64,000 bases of DNA, taken from positions 129,295 to 193,294 of the forward strand of contig KQ965824.1 in the NCBI GenBank assembly GCA_001574975.1, in the 5' to 3' direction. A model generated the notes under the pieces. That model was not told the DNA's origin and searched no databases. It was given only the letters and a program-made list of their open reading frames with translations. Below, one piece after another: positions 56,604-64,000 of this stretch. Each line of letters starts with the position of its first letter. Position 1 is the first letter of the stretch. The DNA is from Gonapodya prolifera JEL478 (Eukaryota; Monoblepharomycota; Monoblepharidomycetes; Monoblepharidales; Gonapodyaceae). The position numbers and the translations under genes were made by a program.

Positions 56604-57804
56604 TAGTGATATGTATGAGTGAGTTGGAACTTGCTACTCGCTTGCTCACAGCTTGCACTCGCGAGTGCGAGTTGACAGAATTACAGGCGAGTGAGTGGCG
56701 AGTTGCAAATTGAAGTCAGTGAGCAAGTAGCAAGTTGGTAATATAATGAGCAAGCGAGAAGCAAATAATGGGCGAGTGAACTTGCTTGGGTAAACAATTT
56801 ACTATTCAATAAAACATGAACGTGTCTGACCCAGCAAACACACTGTCAGAGGACGAATGGATTCCTGCAAGGACATTTGTGTCCACAAAGCAAAAGGTGT
56901 CTTTGGTGTTCCGCAATGAACATTTTGAAAAGCAGGAGAAAGGGTTGGAGAAGAGGGCCATCTGCCTTCAGTTTGGACAAAACAGATGCAACATGACGCC
57001 GTGAGTTCATTTGTACTTTATTTTTGTTCGTGACTGACTATTCCTCTTGTAGGTATACTATGACCAATCACAACTCAACCACAAGTCTACAACAACACAC
57101 CATTGCCGTCCACGCAGACACCATCAGGGACCCCAAAGTCAGGAAAAACCTGGACGAGAGGAAGAAGAGTGCAGGAATCAGACAGCTCACCCTCAAGGAT
57201 ATGGCCTCTACAAAGAGGAGACAGGACCCCATTCAGGTATGTGAACAAATTGCAATGTCTAGCTATCTTCAACTCTAATCACACTTTGCAGACGTTCAAC
57301 AAAACCTCCTTTTGAGCAGCCACTCTTGATTGGGTCGTGGCCTCCAACCAACCTTTCTCAGAACCATCCAACTGCTGGTTCTTGCAGATGATGGCCACAG
57401 CGAACCTTGAAGCACCCTGTATTTCAGTGGACATGCTTTGTGGAGACATCCCAGATGAAATGGAGCAACTGGAGGGAGTCCTGCACAACCTGTTGGAGGT
57501 CGGTGCGTTTTTTATTTGGTGACTCAACCTCTTTTTTCATTCCATTCAGGGTGACTGCGTATGAATTGCATGCACAACAGATGTCTGGACTACACGGGAC
57601 CAGTGGCATAGCTTTGCCACTGTCACAGGACATTGGGTGGGGAGGGACTGGACCATGAAGAAGGTCCTGCTGGACTTCATTTATGTGAAGGGTCAGCATT
57701 CTGGTGATAACCTTGCAGGACTTACATTGGATGCTCTGAGGAAGAGGTGCGTTATTAATAAGGTGAGTTAGATGATTTTCAAATTTTTTTAGTTCAGGCA
57801 CATG
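56604..57804 (+). mobile_element. hAT transposon, 5' part, with broken transposase gene
   Basis: The left terminus TAGTGATATGTATGAGTG matches the ends of the copy at 57805-60886 at about 70 percent of positions. A subterminal region rich in ACTTGCTC and its complement follows. Inside, plus-strand exons encode a BED-type zinc finger (from 56816; EKRAICLQFGQNRCN, then TTSLQQHTIAVH), then SNQPFSEPSN..WFLQMM and the hAT motif CTTDVWTTRDQWHSFATVTG. There is an in-frame TGA just before that motif. Coding ends near 57766, where the second element begins, so the catalytic core is missing or displaced. Non-functional. Confidence 0.8.
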
Positions 57805-60800
57805 TAGTGTTATGAGGGAGTGAGTAACTTGCTCAAAACGGTCCAACTCGCAACTTGCTCCCTCGGTTATTGCTCAACTCCTGAACTTGCTCCATCGACG
57901 ATTCACAAACTCCGAACTCACTCCCTCATATGGGAGTCAACTCCAAACTCCGCGAGTTGACTTGGTTACAACTCGCAGGTTAAAAAGCAGGCTAAATGTA
58001 TATAAAAAAAAATTCGGAGTTACAATGTTACAAACGTAAAGTCCCAACTTAATAATTTATCACTTCATACACATTAATTCAGGATATTCCTGCTTCCACT
58101 TCTTTAATAACATTAAGTTTCTAATCATTACAGGTCCAAGACAGGACCTCCAGTCCCCAATAACATTCCTCCCTGTGGAAAACATCTGCTCCGATTCCGC
58201 GCTGGTCCCTGGAATCCCCAGGTGGTCTCGCGCCATCTGCTGGAGTCCCGGAAGGTCTCCCCTTCCCTTCCAGTACTCCAGCAAATCCTTCCTCCGCGGC
58301 CTCCTGGTCTCCATCAAGTACTGGTCCAGTTCCCCTTGCATATCCTTGTCCTCATCAAAAGTACTCATCGCTCCTGCATCCGCCGTGGCTGAAGTCCAAC
58401 GCCCAAGGCCACCACCTGTTGCGACACTTGCATACCTGTTGTTATATGTTGCTTGGATGATGGCCTCCGTGCTACAAAACCTAGGTGAGCTGCACAAGAA
58501 TGTAAACTGCAGGAACGTGTATATATGATCAGATGCACATAGCAAGACGTGATGTGCATAGAACTCACCTGCAGGAACGTGATGCCAAACTTAGGGCACG
58601 TTGTGCAGGTGTGCACATCTAAACCCGCGGCCTCAGTAGTGGCACAGCAGCTAATACCCAACACTCATACTACTCTATATACTCCACGTTAGTGGATGTC
58701 AGTGTGATACTCCGCTTCATCCACGTGCTTTGTTTCCCATCCTAGTTCCCGCATCCACGATAGCTTGTATGCAGGGTGCAGCACTGTTGTAAAATTAGTC
58801 AAGGTGTCACTGATGTAAAACCGCAACGGGGTAACTCACCTAACGCAATCCAATAGAGCCTTGTGCTATCTGTCTTTGCGTAGTACTTCCAAAGCACTTC
58901 CATGATGGCTTCCCAAACCGTTGAAAGGACCAACAGCAACCTGACGTCCGCGTCCTCAAGCTTGTCCATTACGATGTTGAAGAGGGGGACAACCATCACG
59001 AGGGTCAGGTACACTGCACTCTCCACCAAGGAGAGTGCTTGTGCTAGTGGCTGCATGAAATAGACAGGACAGGGTTAGGTGAGACCAGATCCCAATTCAC
59101 TTTTGCACCTACCTCAAGGAGACATTGAACCTTCTCCAGATAGTTCCAGTCCTTGTCCATCAGTTTCCACTCCCATAGTCCCACGTCTGAAGCAAAGAGC
59201 TTCTCCACCTCCACTCTGTCCTGCATGGCGTGGGTGATGGCATCGAAATCCGATTTCCATTGGGTTCCAAATGGTGCCACTAACTCGCAGGCCTTGGATC
59301 GTTCCACGAACTGCTTTGCATACAGTTCACGGAGTCTTGGAGAGCGTAGAACCTTGTAAACAAGCTCATAGAGCTCCAGAACAACAAGTTACCAAAGATG
59401 CAGCCACATGAAAAAAGACAAAACAGCCACTCACCTTCTTTACAGGTCCATTGTCGCCTCCAACAACGTCCTTGTCATCAACATCAGGAAGTCGCAACTT
59501 CTCAAGTCCTGCCTGGACAGCCAAGTGGAGGATATGGGCGAAACAGCAAGCCCGTGAGTTGACCTTGCTGAAGTCCACTGCCATCATGCTGGAGTTTGCG
59601 ATTGCTTGCATCATGGTGTTGTTGTTGCTTGCGTTGTCCATCATGAATGAGATAACCTGTTTTCATGTTTGGGGAATTTGTGAAAGTGCCAGCACCTGAC
59701 CAACAGCAATATTGCGCAACTCACCTTTTTTGTAACCCCAGTATTTCCGAGTGCTTCTAGCACAATCCTAGCAAGATTCTCTCCTGTATGGGGGCCCTTC
59801 ACATGAACAAAGTCCAATAAGACCTTGTTCATGCACCAGTCTGTCCCCACCCAATGTCCCGTCACAGCTGCAAAGCTGTAACACTGGTCCCGCGTGGTCC
59901 ATACGTCTGTTGTGCATGTGATTTGCATGCAATCAACCTGTAGAGAGAGCTTAATGGCTGTAGTAACAATAAATTTCAACAACACTCACCTCTAAAAGGT
60001 CCCAAATTGTCCCTTGTAAGCGGTTCACCTCCTGTGGAATATCCGCCTTATTCATATCTCCTGATATCTGGGGGACTTCGGGGTTTGCTGCATGAATCAT
60101 CTGCAGGAACCACCAGTTTGTTGGTTCAGTGAGAGGTTGGTTTGCCACAACAATCCAATTGAGCATAAGTGCTCAATAAGCCTCTTCATCGAACGCCTGT
60201 AAATGGTGGTTAAAACTTGTTTGGTGAAATGATTCCAGGCATTATCTCTCACCTGGACCAGATCTTGCTTCCGTTTCCCAGATGCCATGTCCTTGAGGGT
60301 AAGTTGATTGCTGGTGGGGATTCTCTGCTGCTCCAGTTTCTTCCTTATGTTGGGGTCCCTGATGGTGTGGTACTTCAAGACGTGGGTCTGGAGGGTTCAC
60401 GTTGAGTGGTGTTGGGTCATATCATAACTAATGGAAAAAATGGAAGTGATGAAGCAGAAAATAATAACAAATAGTACCATACTCATGGTTTTGCACTGCA
60501 TCCATTCTGTCCAAAATGACGGCAGATCGCCCTCCTCTCCCCACCCTTCTCCTGCTTTTCAAAGTGTCCATCCTGAAAAACCCATGACTCTTCCTGCTTG
60601 GAAATGACAAATTGCTTTGCGGCGATCCATCCATCGCCTCCTGGTGTACTTGGTCCACCTGTGCTCATATTATTTTTTTTGAGAGGGGTTTTAAGGGAGT
60701 TGACTTGGAGTTGGCTAAATTCACCTTGCTACTTGCTCCCTCGACCCTTTACAAACTCCCAACTCGCTCCCTCGTAATTGAGCCAACTCCCAAACTTGCT

Positions 60801-60886
60801 CCCTTGCAAAAACCCCAACTCCACTTGCATTTGCAAGTTACAAGGGAGCAAGTTGGCAAGTTTCAACTTGCTCCCTTGTATCCCTA
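57805..60886 (-). mobile_element. hAT transposon inserted into the first copy, opposite orientation
   Basis: The 3082-bp element is bounded by imperfect inverted repeats: TAGTGTTATGAGGGAGTGAG at the left and, reading inward from 60886 on the other strand, TAGGGATACAAGGGAGCAAG. Both are followed by AACTTGC-rich subterminal repeats. I could not find a clean 8-bp target duplication at the flanks, so some sequence was lost at insertion or later. It carries a nearly full-length transposase gene on the minus strand. Confidence 0.8.
58060..60668 (-). pseudogene. hAT transposase gene, degraded
   Basis: Coding blocks in order on the minus strand: BED zinc finger (60668-60483; ERRAICRHFGQNGCS), YHTIRDPNIRKKLEQQ (about 60378), ANQPLTEPTNWWFLQM (about 60140), CTTDVWTTRDQCYSFAAVTG (about 59910), the DNASNNN block (about 59640), SFVDxE-like W-rich regions (59300-58800), and the C-terminal dimerisation domain (MFSTGRNVIGDWRSCL) ending at 58060. 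The first intron donor appears mutated: the sister copy has CCGTGAGT, this one CCATGAGT. A TGA interrupts the BED exon 2. Other exons look intact, so the damage is light. Confidence 0.75.
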
Positions 60887-61233
60887 ATGACAACATGCAG
60901 GACAAGCTGGATTGATACTTGGTGGAGGCACGTAGACCAGGGAAAACCAACTTACTGGAGTACTGGAAGGGGAGGGGAGACCTCCCAGGACTCCAACCGA
61001 TGGCATGGGACTACCTGGGAATTCCAGGAACAAGGACTGAAGCAGAAAGAATCTTTTCCACTGGGAGGAACGTCATTGGGGATAAGAGGGCGCGGTTAGG
61101 GGTAGGGAGGGGCCAACACTTGCACACTGTTGTTGGGCACCTTGAGCACAAAGAGCCATCTCAGCAAACTGATCCCACAAAAACCTCCCCACATTCCCCA
61201 TCAACCCCCCTTCGAAATCCCAGGTCGTTCTGA
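60887..61233 (+). pseudogene. hAT transposase C-terminal (dimerisation) fragment
   Basis: Right after the end of the inverted element, plus-strand sequence encodes the hAT C-terminal domain (ARRPGKTNLLEYWKGRGDLP, then ERIFSTGRNVIGDKRARLG). One in-frame TGA precedes it. Its orientation matches the 5' part at 56604-57804, so it is probably the 3' end of that interrupted copy; the middle is deleted. Confidence 0.7.
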
Positions 61234-64000
61234 CCATTTGTTGGACCAGGGCGCCAGGTTGCGCGTTTTTCCGCCCATACAAGGAATGATGGCACAGGGA
61301 CGTGGACCAAGAACGCCGTCAATCCACCAGGAGGAATGGGCAAAATTCGAAAATGACATTTTTAAGAGGGCTAAGGATCATCTACAATGCGTGGTATGTG
61401 GTCCCAGCTTATGGAAATACCAGGGNGGAGGTGGAAACTTGGACAGAGATGGACTGAGGAAGGCACAGGTGGAGTGCCAGAAGTGTGGGAAGAAGCCCAC
61501 TCTGAGGGCAGCTCTGGGTCTTGGAGCAGTGGACAGTCCTGACTTCATCCAGGAGTGGGATGCGACGTGTGCACAATTTGGAGTGGCACCTGACGCAAGG
61601 GAAGGAGTGATTGGGGTGAGCAAGCCTGTGGAGCCCAAGAGGACAGGACAAAAGGAGCTCCCACAAGGCCAAACAACTCTCTTTGGCTTCGTTCAGCAGC
61701 CTGCTCAGTTGCTGGGCATGGGGATTGGAAATGGAGAAAGCGTTGATGGTTTTGGGGGGCAACCGACACCGTTGCTATCTGCCCCCCCACCAGTGAGTAC
61801 ACCTGCCGTTCTAGTCAACAAATCCAGTCTCGTGGCGTCCCCCACCACTCTAGCTACTCTCTTGCGTGGATTCGGCAAAGAAACGGGATGGAATCGCAAC
61901 GGAACGTTGGGCAATGGTGGTGTGGAAGTGGGGTGGACTTCGGCACTTTGGGACGCAATTTCTCCACAACCAGGCATTGCCCAGACCTCAGACAACCTCC
62001 CACCCACTTGCCAGGATGGTGGGAGTGCTGTCCCAGCATCAGCACCCGTTCTGGGTACTCTGGGATTTTCGGGAATTTCACCACACCCTGAGCGTGCAGC
62101 AGCAGAAATTTGACAAACTCTCACCCAACAAATTTCCATTGCCCCAACAAAAGCACCAGATCAACATATTCGAAATTTTAAGCGCTCTAAGCCAAGTGGA
62201 AGCGCAGGGAAAATTGGAAATCAAGGAAAACACTCCAACACCACTCCCTAACGCGGCTCAAAGGCAAGTGCTGGCGACAGGGGCGCAAACAACACGCCGC
62301 ATACTGGGGTACGTGTGGGAGAAACTGCTGCTGGTGTTTCCAGAGTCACTGGAGCTGGGGGAGTTGGTGGTGGTGGTGGTGTTCACACACAAACACCTGC
62401 AGTTGGAACAGTTGCGTTGGAGCACATGGGACATATTCAGAACCACCAGTCCAATGGCTTTGATAGGTCTGGAGGGCATTTTGGCGTTGGTGGAGATTTT
62501 GGTGGAAGTGGTGTAGTGGAAGGGGGTGGTATGCCCAACCCCACGTCAGTGGGATTAGGGGCATCAAACCACGACTCAGGGGACGCAAGTGACACTGCTG
62601 TTGTTTTGGGGAGGAGTGGAACCATTGGGGAGGATGTTTTGGGGGTGCCTGGGGGAGGTAGTGATTTGTATAAAAATGTTTCATTCCATTTTGTCACTGA
62701 GTCTCTTGCTGCACACCTGGGGGGTCAGCCACAATGCACTGCGCCTCCAGCGTATACAAGGAGCACTGGTCTTGACCAGAAGTCCTACAGTGCAGGCCAA
62801 GCCGGGTTGTGGGAGCTGGAGGCCCCCCTGACAAGCATGCTTTGCAACACCTCAGCAAGGGAGCAACAAGACGGAATACATGCCCCTAGGCAACCCCCAT
62901 GGGAGTTGGCCCTTAGTGGCTCCCAGGAAGGTGCTTGGGGAGGGCTCAAACCAGGAGTGCACGCCTCACCTCCAAGCACTTCCCTAGATGCTCTGTACAA
63001 CCTTGTGCGGGAGCTGCGGGAGGAGGTGAGCAGTCTCCAAAGAGTGACGGCCACACTCCAGGAGGAAGTGCAGCTGCTCCGGGGAGAGCCCCTCCGGGGG
63101 TGGGACCTGGCAATGAGTGCCCCCCACCCAATACCGGTGCCATCAACACTGCGCAAGAATGTTTTATTGGTGCAAAATGCAGGGGGAAATGCTGCACCTG
63201 CAAAAAATGGGGGAGGGGGAATTTCTGGGACTTCTGTTCAGAACAAACATGGCCACCAAAATATAAGTGGCAATGTGGCTCAAGGATCTGGTGTAAATGG
63301 TAGAATTGTCCCAGGGAAAGATAGTTATGCTGCTGTAGCGGCTGGAGGGCAGGGGGTACAGAGAGAAGTTGGTGAAGTTAATGTTGAGGGGGTGAGATGG
63401 ATGGTTATGATTGGGCAAGGGAAGGCTGTGCCTGCAGTGCCAGAAGGAACACAGGAGAGTGGAAATCAAGGGAATGGGGAAAAGAAGAAGTACAAGACAC
63501 CCATTCAGGCTTATTTGGAGCCTAGGAAAAGAATGCCTGCACAAATGGCAGTCGACATGATCTTGAGACCTCCCCCACCACCAAAGGAGTTCTTCTCTCG
63601 CTTTTTCCTATTCCCCAGCCCTGCACCACTACGAAACGTATATGGTGAAGCTTGTGTGAACTATGTCCGAGCTGTCCTCCAGCAACTGCAAATTGAGAAA
63701 TGGGTGTCAGGAATCTCTGTTATTGCTCCAGAATGTGTGGTGCACTTGGTGTGCTTGAAAGGCACTGTGGATGTTGTCACTCAAAAGATTGTAGCCATGG
63801 GTGGGAGATACTTGAAGTACTTTAACCCATATCTGGTGGGTCAGCTTTGGGGACACTCAGTAAAGGAGACTCTGGAGATTGTAGGGAAAAAACTGGCACA
63901 TCTTTGCATACAGAGCAAGTCAAAGATGTTCCATGAAGCAGTCCTTAATGAGGCTGGTCCAGACCTGAAAAAGGCTGCCATTGTGCAGTTCCAGCTCATG
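61130..64000 (+). pseudogene. Retroelement-like ORF (zinc-binding and coiled-coil regions), interrupted, runs off the window
   Basis: One reading frame is open from about 61130 to the window end except for TGA at 62111-62113 and TAA at 62248-62250. It contains a paired Cys motif (CVVCGPSLWKY and VECQKCGKKP), a long Gly/Pro/Ser-rich region, a coiled coil at about 62990-63090 (LVRELREEVSSLQRVTATLQ), an SYAAVAA stretch, and an unbroken C-terminal domain (QAYLEPRKRMPAQMAVDMIL onward). The order resembles ORF1/Gag-like proteins of non-LTR retrotransposons, but no reverse transcriptase is in view, so this is inference. Both stops could be C-to-T changes. One N at about 61425. Confidence 0.6.

Noticed and set aside
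57805-60886. Regularly spaced ACTTGCTC motifs considered as a CRISPR-like or satellite array
   Set aside because: They cluster in the subterminal regions of the hAT copies, vary in spacing and orientation, and are typical hAT subterminal repeats.

Overview
The window reads as nuclear DNA of a fungus. Genes are split by many short GT-AG introns (about 44-250 nt). Recognisable products include a chitin-deacetylase-like enzyme with a GPI-type tail, a proteinase K-like subtilase, a USP36-type deubiquitinase and a nitronate monooxygenase. GC-rich genes alternate with AT-richer, repeat-laden DNA. The intron density, the expanded ankyrin/SH3 families and degraded hAT elements would suit an early-diverging (chytrid-like) lineage, but that placement is inference. 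N runs and several one-base frame breaks point to a draft assembly.

Region 1 (about 1.4-25.4 kb) is a cluster of SH3-domain genes. Four paralogues at 1460-3276(-), 7500-10004(+), 18553-20482(+) and 22348-24147(+) share the order ankyrin repeats, coiled coil, SH3, proline/glycine-rich tail. All four have an intron at the same SH3 codon. A fifth, at 24856-25355, has lost the whole middle. Between them lie two genes for single-pass membrane proteins with cytoplasmic SH3 domains: an LRR protein (12249-13960, frameshifted) and a Cys/Ser/Thr-rich protein (14022-15698). Short ankyrin genes or relics sit at 16.6-18.1 kb. A 2.6-kb block almost free of CpG (4.3-7.0 kb) and a TA-flanked MITE (10218-10854) interrupt the cluster.

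Region 2 (25.5-36.7 kb) holds an F-box gene, a zinc-type alcohol dehydrogenase/quinone oxidoreductase, two F-box-like/ankyrin genes with one-base frame breaks, an EthD-domain protein and the USP36-like deubiquitinase.

Region 3 (36.7-47.2 kb) is mostly repeats and unexplained spacer. It contains a degenerate tandem array (37.2-39.2 kb), tRNA-Gly(CCC) at 39784-39854, a secreted Cys-rich GCC2/GCC3-type gene (41804-43523) and, directly after it, an array of tandem exon modules joined by three 14-nt micro-exons (43539-44398).

Region 4 (47.2-55.9 kb) has four well-resolved, intron-rich genes: NAD(P)HX epimerase, subtilisin-like protease, nitronate monooxygenase (19 exons, some of 5-6 nt) and a chitin-deacetylase-like enzyme.

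Region 5 (56.6-64 kb) is transposon-derived: a hAT copy interrupted by a second, inverted hAT copy, then a degraded retroelement-like ORF that runs off the window.

No CRISPR, rRNA, plasmid or viral gene was recognised. Exon coordinates were derived by hand from reading-frame continuity, GT/AG sites and family conservation. Where the summed exon length is stated to be divisible by three, the model is internally consistent.
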